A DNA stretch of 64,000 nt from Rickettsiales bacterium (GTDB lineage: Bacteria > Bacteroidota > Bacteroidia > Cytophagales > Cyclobacteriaceae): assembly GCA_002729235.1 (NCBI GenBank), contig PBTY01000055.1:79983-143982 (forward strand). Direction: 5' to 3'. Made by a program: the position numbers and the translations under genes. Below, in pieces: positions 25,910 through 34,713 of this stretch (positions are counted from its first letter, which is position 1; each line of letters starts with the position of its first letter). The notes below the pieces were generated by a model. The model was not told the DNA's origin. It saw only the letters and a program-made list of their open reading frames with translations, and searched no databases.

Positions 25910-26731
25910 ATGAGCCTAGAATTTAAAGAATTTGAGCCATCCTCAAAGGTGAGGGGGGTTATCAAATCTTTTTTCGAGATTGACTATGCAGAAAATGAGC
26001 TGCGTAAAGATTTCTTATTGCCCAATGGGGCCCCTGCATTTTTCATGATAAGAACTTCCTCCAGTGTTGATATGAATATCATGGAGGTTAAAAACAATAT
26101 CCAAATTGATCAAGGCATCTATATAGGGTATATCAGCACACTTGCCGAGTTTACACACCAGAAGATGCACGTCATTGGAGCTGTTATTTATCCAATGTAT
26201 CTATATCCTTTGTTTGAGGTCACTCCCAAAGACCTGTTGAACAAGTATACTCGTGTATCCCCAATCAAGGAGTTGCAAAAACTGAACGAGAATATTGATG
26301 ACTTATCGATTTCTGAAAGTGAATTTCCTGTTTTAATGGAGCAATTTGTGTTGGATCGACTTAAAATGATGGAAATCCGGGATGATGTGAAGTCTCTTTT
26401 TAAAAAACTTACAGGTCCAGATGGATACCGACTGACTGTGGAGGAAATGGCAGGGGAAGTGGGGTATACAAGAAGACATCTTTCTGACCTGTTCAACAAA
26501 TACCTCAGGATGTCGCCGAAACAATATGTAAAGCTGGCTCGATTCAATCAGGGTTTGAAACTTATCACGGAGATGAATGATGGTGATACCTATGCAGCGG
26601 TCGCTCATCAATTAGGGTATCATGATCAGGCTCATTTTATTCGAGATTTCAAGAGTATCTGTGGTAAGACGCCTAGTGAACTCAAAAAACTACCAGAATC
26701 TTTGGCTTATCAATTCAGGTATTTCAAATAG
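25910..26731 (+). CDS. AraC family transcriptional regulator
   Basis: The 273-residue protein has an N-terminal sensor region with the pattern LPNGAPAFFMIR (as in DUF6597-type regulators) and a C-terminal AraC double helix-turn-helix (about 170-265): MAGEVGYTRRHLSDLFNKYL and VAHQLGYHDQAHFIRDFKSI with GKTPSEL. The first ATG (25910) is preferred over an in-frame GTG two codons earlier. Target genes are unknown; neighbouring sigma and YciI genes are on the other strand. Confidence 0.88.
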   Translation: MSLEFKEFEPSSKVRGVIKSFFEIDYAENELRKDFLLPNGAPAFFMIRTSSSVDMNIMEVKNNIQIDQGIYIGYISTLAEFTHQKMHVIGAVIYPMYLYPLFEVTPKDLLNKYTRVSPIKELQKLNENIDDLSISESEFPVLMEQFVLDRLKMMEIRDDVKSLFKKLTGPDGYRLTVEEMAGEVGYTRRHLSDLFNKYLRMSPKQYVKLARFNQGLKLITEMNDGDTYAAVAHQLGYHDQAHFIRDFKSICGKTPSELKKLPESLAYQFRYFK

Positions 26732-26833
26732 TTCTGTTTTATACAATTTTATTTCAATTAGCGGTGCTTACTTTGATATGCTTGTTCGCATTTTAAATGT
26801 TTGAATGCCTTTTTGGTATTCACCGCTGGTAAA

Positions 26834-26864
26834 GGGCTAAACCTGATGAGGTTTAGCCTTTTTT
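26834..26864 (+). terminator. Terminator downstream of the AraC gene
   Basis: GGCTAAACC / GGTTTAGCC form a 9-bp stem with loop TGATGA, then six T on the + strand. It lies about 100 bases after the AraC stop and overlaps the last codons of the convergent sigma gene. Confidence 0.8.
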
Positions 26865-28108
26865 ATTTGTTCTAGCTTTTGAGTTAAGAAATGTAGGTCC
26901 TGCTGGTTTTTACATAAACCGATAGCCTTCAAAAGTTCTGTTTCAGCTTGATGGTTGTTTTTTAATTGAATGTAAAGTTCAGCGGATGTAGCTGCTACCA
27001 GATAATTCTCTTTCAGAGTTGGGTGATTTTTTATCTTCTGCAATTCCTCAAGCGCACTTTGGGCTCCGTTGACCATTGCAAATGGATAGATCCGATTCAG
27101 GGCAACAATTGGATTGGCATTTAATTGGTACAGATGATTATAAAGAATGAGGATATATGTCCAGTTGGTTTGATCATAGGTTTTAGCAGCACAATGGATT
27201 CCATTGATTGCGGCTTGGAGGAAATAAGAGTTTTTCATTCCATCTGTAACGGTCGTTAAGTATCGATTACCTAACGTAATATGTTGCTCATCCCATTTTG
27301 ATCGATCCTGAAATTCAAGTGAAACTGAGTGTTCATTGTCATCAATTCTAGCATCGAATCGTGATACCTGGAAATGCATCAAAGCCATTAAAGAACGGCT
27401 CCAATCATTGTTGGTTTCCTGTTTGTCAAGCAGAAGTTGATTAAGCCTCATGGCTTCTTCACATAGATCTTTGCGTATGAGTGACTCGCCTTCTGTGCTC
27501 TTATACCCCTCATTAAAGAGTAGGTAGATGGTTTTTAAAACCATTTGTAACCTGACTTGAATTGCTTCAGAGTTAGGAAGTTCTAGATTAATATTTTCTT
27601 CTTTGAATTGCTTTTTAGCCCTGGTGTAAGATTTCGCGATTGTCTCCTCTTTTTTCAACAAAGCGGTTGCAATTTCTCTGATGGATAGACCTCCAAGAAT
27701 TTTCAGGGTGAGAATGATTTGGTAATCCGTACTCAACTTGGGATTACAGCAAGCAAACATCATATTGACCATCTCATCTTTAAACTGCTCATTATTTGGA
27801 ACAGCTATTTCATAACTATTCTCTGGGAGTTGAGTGGCATAAAAGACTTTTTGTTGGCGCCTTAAATGATCAATTAGATTGTTTTGGGCAACCCTGATTA
27901 TCCAGCCAGAAGGATTGTCCGGAATCTTAGAATAGGCCCATGTTTGCATGGCTTTACTAAGAGCATCTTGTACCGCATCTTCAGCAGCTTCCAGATGTTG
28001 GGTGCCAAATTTTGAAGTCAATATGGTCACTGCCTTTCCAAATTCATTTCTGAAAAGGTGATCTACAACTTGTTTGACTGGCTTCTGGGGCATAAGGAGT
28101 AGCCACAT
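26837..28108 (-). CDS. ECF42-type RNA polymerase sigma factor with C-terminal extension
   Basis: This 423-residue protein is a sigma factor with region 2 (about 5-80, LEAAEDAVQDALSKAMQTW) and region 4 (LKILGGLSIREIATALLKKEETIAKS), followed by about 230 residues of helical repeat (DUF6596/TPR-like). That architecture plus the adjacent DGPF/YciI gene is the hallmark of ECF42 sigma factors. No anti-sigma is coded nearby; the C-terminal part is thought to control this class. Translation may start at 28108 or at the Met at 28093 (MPQKPVKQVV); a hairpin overlaps this zone. Confidence 0.9.
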   Translation of the reverse strand: MWLLLMPQKPVKQVVDHLFRNEFGKAVTILTSKFGTQHLEAAEDAVQDALSKAMQTWAYSKIPDNPSGWIIRVAQNNLIDHLRRQQKVFYATQLPENSYEIAVPNNEQFKDEMVNMMFACCNPKLSTDYQIILTLKILGGLSIREIATALLKKEETIAKSYTRAKKQFKEENINLELPNSEAIQVRLQMVLKTIYLLFNEGYKSTEGESLIRKDLCEEAMRLNQLLLDKQETNNDWSRSLMALMHFQVSRFDARIDDNEHSVSLEFQDRSKWDEQHITLGNRYLTTVTDGMKNSYFLQAAINGIHCAAKTYDQTNWTYILILYNHLYQLNANPIVALNRIYPFAMVNGAQSALEELQKIKNHPTLKENYLVAATSAELYIQLKNNHQAETELLKAIGLCKNQQDLHFLTQKLEQIKKAKPHQV

Positions 28109-28129
28109 CCAAACTGGAAGAATGTGGCT
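28101..28129 (-). other. Inverted repeat over the sigma gene start
   Basis: AGCCACAT and ATGTGGCT form an 8-bp stem with a 13-base loop. The arm next to the gene contains the first ATG of the sigma gene, so the structure could limit translation initiation in the YciI-sigma transcript. Confidence 0.45.
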
Positions 28130-28139
28130 TTTCTTTATT

Positions 28140-28481
28140 TTACATCTCTACAGCTTCTCTTACTTCGACTATGCCTCCAAAATCAAATATTGGACAGCCT
28201 TTTGATAGTTCTACTGCTTCATCAAGGGTGTTAGCTTCTACGATGACATACCCACCTACAATTTCTTTGCCTTCAGTATATGGACCATCCGTGATGATTT
28301 CACCACCTTTCTCAACCACTTTTCCTTCATTATTGAGTGGTAGGCCAGGTACAGGTTCATCTGTCTTACTAATTTGAAGCATCCATTCATTCCATTTGGC
28401 CATATGTTGTTGCATTTCTTCTGGTGAAAGTTTAGCATAACCTTCGTCACCGCCACGGAATAAGTATAAGAACTGTTTCAT
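28140..28481 (-). CDS. YciI family (DGPF domain) protein
   Basis: This 113-residue ferredoxin-like alpha/beta-barrel protein contains the diagnostic ITDGPYTEGKEIVGGYVIVE segment (about 64-83). Proteins of this type are regularly encoded beside ECF42 sigma factors and are probably regulon members or partners; the chemistry is unknown. It is followed after 31-46 bases by the sigma gene and both are likely one transcript. Confidence 0.9.
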   Translation of the reverse strand: MKQFLYLFRGGDEGYAKLSPEEMQQHMAKWNEWMLQISKTDEPVPGLPLNNEGKVVEKGGEIITDGPYTEGKEIVGGYVIVEANTLDEAVELSKGCPIFDFGGIVEVREAVEM

Positions 28482-28563
28482 GATAAAAAATTGGTTTGAG
28501 TTTAAAATTTAACGTGTTTTCATCTAATGACGAACGGACTTACAGCAAATGGACAGGCCAGGC

Positions 28564-28596
28564 AAAAAAAATCCACTTATCGAAAGATAAGTGGAT
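28564..28596 (-). terminator. Terminator of the DUF2892 gene
   Basis: ATCCACTTATC / GATAAGTGGAT form an 11-bp stem with a four-base loop. The run of seven A on its left gives the T tract on the minus strand, 24 bases after the DUF2892 stop. Confidence 0.85.
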
Positions 28597-28619
28597 CACA
28601 TTTCTGAAAATACAAGGTC

Positions 28620-28820
28620 TTACCTCTTGCAAGTCTTTATGCCAAATGGAGCATAAAGAGGGCAGAAACTGATCAAACTTGTTAGGATAAAAATGCCCGC
28701 CAAAGCCAACAATACAATCGCTACAGTTCCAGAAATTACTCCTAGAAAATACAACGCTGCCACTACTACTGCCAATAATACCCGGATTATTCGGTCAGCT
28801 GATCCCATATTCTTTTTCAT
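28620..28820 (-). CDS. DUF2892 family small membrane protein
   Basis: This 66-residue protein has an amphipathic N-terminus MKKNMGSADRIIRVLLAV typical of DUF2892, two membrane helices (about 13-30 and 32-50) and a Cys pair (FCPLYAPFGIKTC). Such proteins are found alone or fused to rhodanese domains as in YgaP. Upstream lies a CRP-type operator (28891-28904) and the Crp/Fnr gene, suggesting that regulator controls it. Confidence 0.88.
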   Translation of the reverse strand: MKKNMGSADRIIRVLLAVVVAALYFLGVISGTVAIVLLALAGIFILTSLISFCPLYAPFGIKTCKR

Positions 28821-28860
28821 CTTATTGGTTTTTTAATTGTGATCTAATTGAATGATGAAG

Positions 28861-28868
28861 TAAAACTA
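28861..28868 (-). promoter_or_regulatory. -7-like element of the DUF2892 gene
   Basis: On the minus strand the bases read TAGTTTTA, one mismatch from TAnnTTTG. A start about 6 bases downstream would be near 28855, placing the CRP-type site at about -42. Confidence 0.35.
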
Positions 28869-28890
28869 GAATCTCGTGAAACCAATGTCA

Positions 28891-28904
28891 GTGACTTTAG
28901 TCAC
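28891..28904. promoter_or_regulatory. CRP/FNR-type operator GTGA-N6-TCAC
   Basis: GTGACTTTAGTCAC is a near-perfect palindrome with the half-site and 6-base spacer of the CRP consensus. It is about 70 bases upstream of the DUF2892 start, just after the stop of a Crp-family gene whose recognition helix has the same Arg-Glu-x3-Arg pattern as E. coli CRP. Confidence 0.6.
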
Positions 28905-28909
28905 CGGGC

Positions 28910-29524
28910 CTAAAAAATTTCTATTTGATTGTCAGACTGAGTGATTTTCCCCTCACTCTCGAGCTTTTTTAGAACCCTTGTCACTACTTCACGTACCGTT
29001 CCAATTTCGTTGGCGATTTGTTTGTGAGATATTTTGATTGGATTCTTACCAGTTATTTTGGCTTTTTCCTGAAGATAGTTATGCAGTCGTTGATCCATTT
29101 TGTGGAAAAGTAAATGGTTGATTGTATCCAACAAATCGACATATCTCTGATTAAACTGTTTGAAAAAGAGGGTGTTGAAGTCTGGATAAGAACTTCTCCA
29201 GGTTGGGATTTTGCTTGTAGGGATCAATAAAATTTCTGAGGTTTCTTCAGTTTTTGCATAGATCCTACTTGGTTCATTTTCTATACTAGCCGAGAATGAC
29301 ATGATGCAACTTTCATCTGGTTGGATATAATAAAGCAATAACTCGCGATCTTCTTGCCGAGTGTAAACTTTAATGAGGCCACTGATAACAAGCGGTATCA
29401 CTTTGACATATTGCCCTTCATGAAGAAGCTCAGTATTGGCTTCTATTGTCATTACCTGAGAATTGGCTTCAATTTCCTGTGCCAACAATGGATTAAGTTG
29501 TTTTAATGCTTTGGTTAAGGCCAT
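28910..29524 (-). CDS. Crp/Fnr family transcriptional regulator
   Basis: This 204-residue protein has an N-terminal cyclic-nucleotide-like beta roll (about 20-120) and a C-terminal winged helix-turn-helix (about 150-200) with ISHKQIANEIGTVREVVTRVLKKLE. There are no Cys residues for an FNR-type iron-sulfur cluster. The recognition helix REVVTR aligns with RETVGR of E. coli CRP, which reads GTGA. It starts 8 bases after the subtilase gene and is followed by the operator and DUF2892 gene, making autonomous control of the latter likely. Confidence 0.9.
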   Translation of the reverse strand: MALTKALKQLNPLLAQEIEANSQVMTIEANTELLHEGQYVKVIPLVISGLIKVYTRQEDRELLLYYIQPDESCIMSFSASIENEPSRIYAKTEETSEILLIPTSKIPTWRSSYPDFNTLFFKQFNQRYVDLLDTINHLLFHKMDQRLHNYLQEKAKITGKNPIKISHKQIANEIGTVREVVTRVLKKLESEGKITQSDNQIEIF

Positions 29525-29532
29525 ATGAGAAA

Positions 29533-30933
29533 TTACTCCCAGAAGATCTCAATCACTTTCGTGTCCAGTAGGATACTTGTCTGACTTGCTTCTTCCGCTT
29601 TTTTAATTTTCAATTTACCACTTTGTCGGTAGATGTTTCTGTGCAGGACATGGATGCTATCCCTTTTATGAAATGCTACCGTATATTTCACTTCTTTAGG
29701 AACTTTGATTACCACAGCATCTTTTGTGGTATGAATCACTCGAGGTGATTCTCTCTCTTGTTGATGATAAACCTTAAGGATTTCTTCACAGGTTGGGACA
29801 CCATAGCCAAGGTAGTTATTTGGATATGGATGAAAATTGCCTGCTTTTTGAAAGAGATCAATAATCTCGAAATTGGTCAATGTACTATCCATTTGCCACA
29901 AACAAGCAGCCATACCAGTGACAACAGGGGTGGAATAAGAGGTGCCTTGCGTGGAGTATACCGCAATATCTGGTTTGACGAAATCAGTATAATCAGGACC
30001 AATGCTACTGTAATCTATCTTGTCCCAGACTTTTTGCTTACTCGACCCAACAGTTAAAGCATATTTGGCATCTCCCGGTGTACTTAATGTTTGCCACTTG
30101 ATCATGCCTTCATTTCCTGCAGCTACTACTATAAGCATGCCTCGTACTTTTGCTGCATGATCTACGGCTCGGGCAACCATGGAAGTTTTACCGTCCATTT
30201 GATTGGAGCTGTAGTTCTCTTCAGGATTGGTGTATCCCAGGTTGTAACCAAGAGATAAATTGATGAGTTTCACTCCCATGCTATCCATATCTTCAAGAGC
30301 TTTGATCAAAAGGTCTTCCTCAATTCGCTTCTCATAAGCTCCATGATCTGTTCGAGCAAGGTAGTAATCTGCATTTGTCGCCAGTCCATATAATATGTCC
30401 TTTCGAGCGTTGTAGCCACCAATTAATTGCCAGACTTCAGTGCCATGATTGTCATCCAGACCTGGTATACCTCCATACATTTCCAGATCCGGCGTTATGT
30501 AATCCTTGTAATATTTAATTTGATCGTTTCTGAAGAATAGCTCCAAAGATTCATTCTTATCAGCACCTAAAAAACCTCCATCTATTACTCCGATTTTAAT
30601 CCCAGAACCATTCAATCCTTTAGAGATAAAAGCTTCGGCTTTTACTTGTTCTAACGCAAATCCTAAAGTGCTATTTTTTGATTCTGTGGTGAGAGGGGCA
30701 AATTGTAAAACGCTTCTGTAGTGAATCCGTTTTTGCTTGAGAATATTTGTATCCTGAGATGTTAATTGATAACTACAATACCCGAGCCATTTAGAACATA
30801 CAATTGGGGCCTGATGAAGAAGTTGATTTACTGCCAAAGTATCCTTATTCGCGATCCAATATTTGGCTTGAGCCCAAGTATTAGACAGGCATATCGTGAG
30901 GAAAAATATAGAAAGTGAGAATTTTTTTAGCAC
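29533..30933 (-). CDS. Secreted S8 family serine peptidase (subtilisin-like)
   Basis: This 466-residue protein has a signal peptide ending near NTWAQA, then a subtilase domain with the catalytic Asp in GVIDGGF (about 119), His in DDNHGTEV (about 164) and Ser in GTSYSTPVVTG (about 350), plus SLGYNLGY and AAGNEG motifs. About 90 C-terminal residues are beta-rich and basic; I see no typical type IX sorting domain, so export beyond the periplasm is uncertain. It is upstream of the Crp/Fnr gene by 8 bases, so the two are probably co-transcribed. Confidence 0.88.
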   Translation of the reverse strand: MLKKFSLSIFFLTICLSNTWAQAKYWIANKDTLAVNQLLHQAPIVCSKWLGYCSYQLTSQDTNILKQKRIHYRSVLQFAPLTTESKNSTLGFALEQVKAEAFISKGLNGSGIKIGVIDGGFLGADKNESLELFFRNDQIKYYKDYITPDLEMYGGIPGLDDNHGTEVWQLIGGYNARKDILYGLATNADYYLARTDHGAYEKRIEEDLLIKALEDMDSMGVKLINLSLGYNLGYTNPEENYSSNQMDGKTSMVARAVDHAAKVRGMLIVVAAGNEGMIKWQTLSTPGDAKYALTVGSSKQKVWDKIDYSSIGPDYTDFVKPDIAVYSTQGTSYSTPVVTGMAACLWQMDSTLTNFEIIDLFQKAGNFHPYPNNYLGYGVPTCEEILKVYHQQERESPRVIHTTKDAVVIKVPKEVKYTVAFHKRDSIHVLHRNIYRQSGKLKIKKAEEASQTSILLDTKVIEIFWE

Positions 30934-31084
30934 AATTGTTCTTTATCAAATTCTAAGGTAAAAAGATATTAGGACACTTTTTTCTCTCAAATCGAAGTGT
31001 TTTTGTTTGATTTTTATTGATCCCGATTGAACAAAATAAATCTGGTTACTGAATTGCTCTCGTAGGTTAGGCGAATCACAAAAA

Positions 31085-33268
31085 ATGATGTTTCAACAAA
31101 AACCTATGATAATGACAATCAACAATTTTATTAAGAAAACAACTTTCATGCTGCTTTTAGTGACAGTAGCATTTGTAGGATGTAACGACGAAGATGATGT
31201 AGAGCCAATGGACCCAACAGGCTCTTTAACAGTGTCAGACCAGGCATTGACAGAAAACAATAGCATAATTGTATCAAGTGTTACGTTGGACATGGATGGC
31301 TGGATAGTAGTTCACGCATCTACTTCAGATGGAGGACCAGTAGTTCCTGGTATTATTTCTGAAGCAAAAATGGTGTCTGCAGGTACAAGTACCAACGTTG
31401 AGGTGATGCTTAACAGTGATGTGGAAGTTGCCGATGGAGATGTCGTGTATGTTATGCTTCACACGGATAATGGCACAGCAGGCTCTTATGAATTTGATGG
31501 AGCAAATGGACTAGACGGACCAATATTGGATGCCGATGGAAATATCGTTATGACCAGTATCACATTATCTGTTGATAGTGATCCCACAGGTACTTTAACC
31601 GTAATGGATCAAACGCTTTCTCAAAATATGGTGCATATCGCAAATGTGACCTTAGATAGGAGCGGTTGGATTGTAGTTCATGCCAGTACTGGTGAAGGTC
31701 CAGTTGTGCCAGGAATCATTTCAGAGCCCAAAATGGTTTCCGCAGGAAGTACGGATGACGTAATGGTTGAATTAACCGATTTTACAGATTTGTCGGATGG
31801 AGCTATGCTTTATGTGATGCTTCACACGGACGATGGTACAGCTGGTGAGTATGAGTTTGATGGAGCGAATGGCTTTGATAATCCAATTTTTGATGGATCA
31901 GGAAATATCGTAATGACGGCTATAACCGCTAGTGCTCCCACTATTTCGGTAGAAAATCAGGTGGTAAGTGAGAATATGGTCTCCATTGGCGATGTGAATG
32001 CGGCAGTTGATGGATGGTTGGTAATTCATGCAGATAATGGAGAAGGAGCACCTGGAAGTGTATTAGGTCAAACGATGGTTATGGCCGGATCCAACAGTGA
32101 TGTGATGGTAGATCTTGGTACGGCAACTTTCGCAGGAGGAGAAAAATTATTCCCTATGCTGCATATTGAGTCTCCTGCTGATGGAGAGTACGGTTTCCCA
32201 GATAATGGAGATGGTCCTGAGATTTTTGGTGAAGATGTGGTAGTCGTTGGTTTTGAAACAATAGCTCCATCTGGTGCCATTTCAGTTGCGGATCAAATCC
32301 TGCAGGGAAATACTTTGAGTGTTGGTTCAATAACTTTAGATGCAACAGGATGGGTCGTTGTTCATAAGAGCAATGCTACCAATGATGGACCGGAAGTTCC
32401 GGGAATAATCTCAACGCCAGTGCAATTAGAAGCCGGAACGACTGCAGATGTGGCAGTAACTTTGACTGAAGCCGTAAGTGCTGATGCCACACTTTATGTA
32501 ATGCTTCATACAGATAATGGCGAAATCGGTGCGTATGAGTTTGATGGGGCCAATGGATTTGATGCACCTATTACTACTGAAACATTCTCAGTGTTGAGTT
32601 CATCAGGTTCTTTTACCGCAAATGATCAGGTCACTTCACAAGACAAAATCATTGTAGAAAGCATTACAGTAGGACAGCCATCTTGGGTTGTGATTCATAG
32701 AGATAATGGTGCTGGATCTTTTGTTGCACCAGGGATTATTTCTGAGCCTGTAGCATTGGATGCTGGTACGACAGCTGATGTTGAGATTTCTCTAGCAGAT
32801 GGGGAAGGATTAACAGATGGAGAAACTCTTTGGATTATGATTCACAATGACAATGGTACGATAGGGTCTTATGAGTTTGATGGTGCAAACGGATTTGATG
32901 CTCCAATCTCATTCTCATCAATTGATATTATGACACCATCAGTAACGGCTTCTGATCAGTCAGTATCAGCTTCAAATACTATTACAGTAGATGAGGTGGT
33001 TTCGGGTGTAGATGGATGGATTGTGATTCATGCTGATAATGGTAGTGGTTCACCGGGTGATGTTATTGGTCAGACAATGGTGATGGCTGGTACAAATACG
33101 AATGTGGTAGTTGACCTTGGAGATGCTAGTGTGACTTCAGGAGCTAAATTATTCCCAATGCTACACATTGAATCTCCAGCAGATGGAGAATATGGATTCC
33201 CAGATAATGGGGATGGACCTGAAATTTTTAACGGAGAGGTGATCGTCGTGTCATTTACAGTTCAATAA
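31085..33268 (+). CDS. Surface lipoprotein with six DUF7282-like repeats
   Basis: This 727-residue protein has a lipoprotein signal (MLLLVTVAFVGC, the Cys near residue 33), then six tandem repeats of about 105-125 residues. Repeats 1, 2, 4 and 5 share GWIVVHAS, VPGIIS and YEFDGANG motifs; repeats 3 and 6 share WLVIHADNG, GQTMVMAG and EYGFPDNGDGPEIF. The order is A-A-B-A-A-B. The fold is probably beta-sandwich and the Asp-rich loops suggest calcium binding (inference). In-frame ATGs at 31106 and 31112 would give a shorter signal. Function unknown. Confidence 0.8.
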   Translation: MMFQQKPMIMTINNFIKKTTFMLLLVTVAFVGCNDEDDVEPMDPTGSLTVSDQALTENNSIIVSSVTLDMDGWIVVHASTSDGGPVVPGIISEAKMVSAGTSTNVEVMLNSDVEVADGDVVYVMLHTDNGTAGSYEFDGANGLDGPILDADGNIVMTSITLSVDSDPTGTLTVMDQTLSQNMVHIANVTLDRSGWIVVHASTGEGPVVPGIISEPKMVSAGSTDDVMVELTDFTDLSDGAMLYVMLHTDDGTAGEYEFDGANGFDNPIFDGSGNIVMTAITASAPTISVENQVVSENMVSIGDVNAAVDGWLVIHADNGEGAPGSVLGQTMVMAGSNSDVMVDLGTATFAGGEKLFPMLHIESPADGEYGFPDNGDGPEIFGEDVVVVGFETIAPSGAISVADQILQGNTLSVGSITLDATGWVVVHKSNATNDGPEVPGIISTPVQLEAGTTADVAVTLTEAVSADATLYVMLHTDNGEIGAYEFDGANGFDAPITTETFSVLSSSGSFTANDQVTSQDKIIVESITVGQPSWVVIHRDNGAGSFVAPGIISEPVALDAGTTADVEISLADGEGLTDGETLWIMIHNDNGTIGSYEFDGANGFDAPISFSSIDIMTPSVTASDQSVSASNTITVDEVVSGVDGWIVIHADNGSGSPGDVIGQTMVMAGTNTNVVVDLGDASVTSGAKLFPMLHIESPADGEYGFPDNGDGPEIFNGEVIVVSFTVQ

Positions 33269-33292
33269 TTGATTGATTATTTGTTTGGCATA

Positions 33293-33324
33293 AAAGGGAG
33301 GCACGCTGTGCTTCCCTTTTTTTA
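33293..33324 (+). terminator. Terminator of the repeat lipoprotein gene
   Basis: The stem AAAGGGAGGCAC / GTGCTTCCCTTT with a GCT loop (one mismatch) is followed by seven T, 25 bases after the stop codon. Confidence 0.85.
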
Positions 33325-33379
33325 TTCTAACATTTTCATGTTTTGGTTGTCTAATTATGGCGTGAATGGGTAGAAATAC

Positions 33380-33387
33380 TACCTTTG
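33380..33387 (+). promoter_or_regulatory. -7 promoter element of the aminopeptidase gene
   Basis: TACCTTTG matches TAnnTTTG and lies 33 bases before the ATG at 33421. It overlaps an in-frame TTG, which is therefore a poor translation start. No clear -33 TTG was found at the right distance. Confidence 0.5.
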
Positions 33388-33420
33388 AATACTTCACATT
33401 ATTACATAAGACAACATTCC

Positions 33421-34710
33421 ATGAGATATAAACAAATAGATAATCAGCTTTTTATTGAAAATAGGAAAAGACTGGTTTCTCGTTTGAAGTCCAACTCCGT
33501 TGTAATTGTTCATAGCAACGATATCATGCCTACCAATGCGGATGGTACGATGGTATTCAAGCAAAACTCAGATCTATTCTATTTATCTGGCGTCGATCAG
33601 GAAGAGTCCATTTTACTTTTAGCCCCAGACTTTCCAGACCCTAAGTTTAGAGAAATACTGTTCTTAAGAGAGACCAACGAAGAAATTGCCATTTGGGAAG
33701 GTCATAAGCTGACTAAGGAAGAAGGTGAGCAAACTTCAGGTATCAAAAACATTAAGTGGAACCAGGATTTCGATAAGATATTGTATCAAATTCTGGCTGA
33801 AACGGAGCATATCTACTTACCAAGCAATGAGCATATTCGTAATGCATCATTGGTGGAAACAGCTAATGACCGCTTCATTAAATCATGCATGGCGAAATAC
33901 CCGCTCTATAAATATGAACGCTTGGCTCCAATCATTTATGACTTGCGAACCATCAAATCAGAGATAGAAGTCAAGCTAATTGAGCATGCTTGTCATATTA
34001 CAGAGCAAGGGTTCCGTAGAATATTGGAAACGGTGGAGCCAGGAGTCTGGGAATATGAGGTGGAAGCTGAATATGCTCATAAGTTTTTATCCAATCGATC
34101 GAAGGGTTTTGCATATACTCCAATCATAGCAGGAGGATTCAACGCTTGCGTTCTTCATTATATTGAGAACAATCAGCAGTTAAGAGATGGAGATTTGATG
34201 CTGATGGATGTCGGAGCAGAATATGCAAATTACAATGCGGATATGACGCGTACGATTCCTGTAAATGGTCGATTCACTAAGCGTCAGCGCCAGGTGTATG
34301 ATGCGGTCCTTCGTGTCAAGACTCAGGCAACAGACTTGTTGAAACCAGGTAGTGCTATACCAGAGTATCATGCTGCTGTAGGCGAATTGATGACTGAAGA
34401 ATTAATAGAGCTTGGTTTGATTGACCGGACGGATGTAAAGAATCAGGATCCAGAATGGCCTGCATATAAGAGATACTTCATGCACGGTACGTCTCACCAT
34501 TTAGGATTGGATGTGCACGATGTGGCTTCAATTTATAAGAAGTTCGAACCTGGAATGGTCTTTACTGTGGAGCCCGGTATTTACATTCGAGAAGAGAATA
34601 TCGGTATTCGACTGGAAGATAACATACTCATTACAAAAGATGGTCATCGAAATCTGATGCGGAATATTCCAATTCATGCAGAGGAAATTGAGGATTTGAT
34701 GAATAAGTAA
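33421..34710 (+). CDS. Aminopeptidase P family protein (M24, Xaa-Pro)
   Basis: This 429-residue enzyme has the N-terminal creatinase-like domain and a pita-bread C-terminal domain with the two-metal ligands: LMDVGAEYANYNADMTRT (two Asp), HGTSHHLGLDVHD (His), FTVEPGIYI (Glu) and GIRLEDN (Glu). It should remove N-terminal residues preceding proline. The start MRYKQIDNQLFIENRKRL is typical of the family. GNAT and RidA genes follow with 3-base gap and 4-base overlap, one transcript. Confidence 0.93.
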   Translation: MRYKQIDNQLFIENRKRLVSRLKSNSVVIVHSNDIMPTNADGTMVFKQNSDLFYLSGVDQEESILLLAPDFPDPKFREILFLRETNEEIAIWEGHKLTKEEGEQTSGIKNIKWNQDFDKILYQILAETEHIYLPSNEHIRNASLVETANDRFIKSCMAKYPLYKYERLAPIIYDLRTIKSEIEVKLIEHACHITEQGFRRILETVEPGVWEYEVEAEYAHKFLSNRSKGFAYTPIIAGGFNACVLHYIENNQQLRDGDLMLMDVGAEYANYNADMTRTIPVNGRFTKRQRQVYDAVLRVKTQATDLLKPGSAIPEYHAAVGELMTEELIELGLIDRTDVKNQDPEWPAYKRYFMHGTSHHLGLDVHDVASIYKKFEPGMVFTVEPGIYIREENIGIRLEDNILITKDGHRNLMRNIPIHAEEIEDLMNK

Positions 34711-34713
34711 TCG

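Noticed and set aside
29533-30933. Type IX sorting domain on the subtilase
   Set aside because: The C-terminal 90 residues lack the typical short beta-sandwich with GIYI/KV pattern; left as uncertain.
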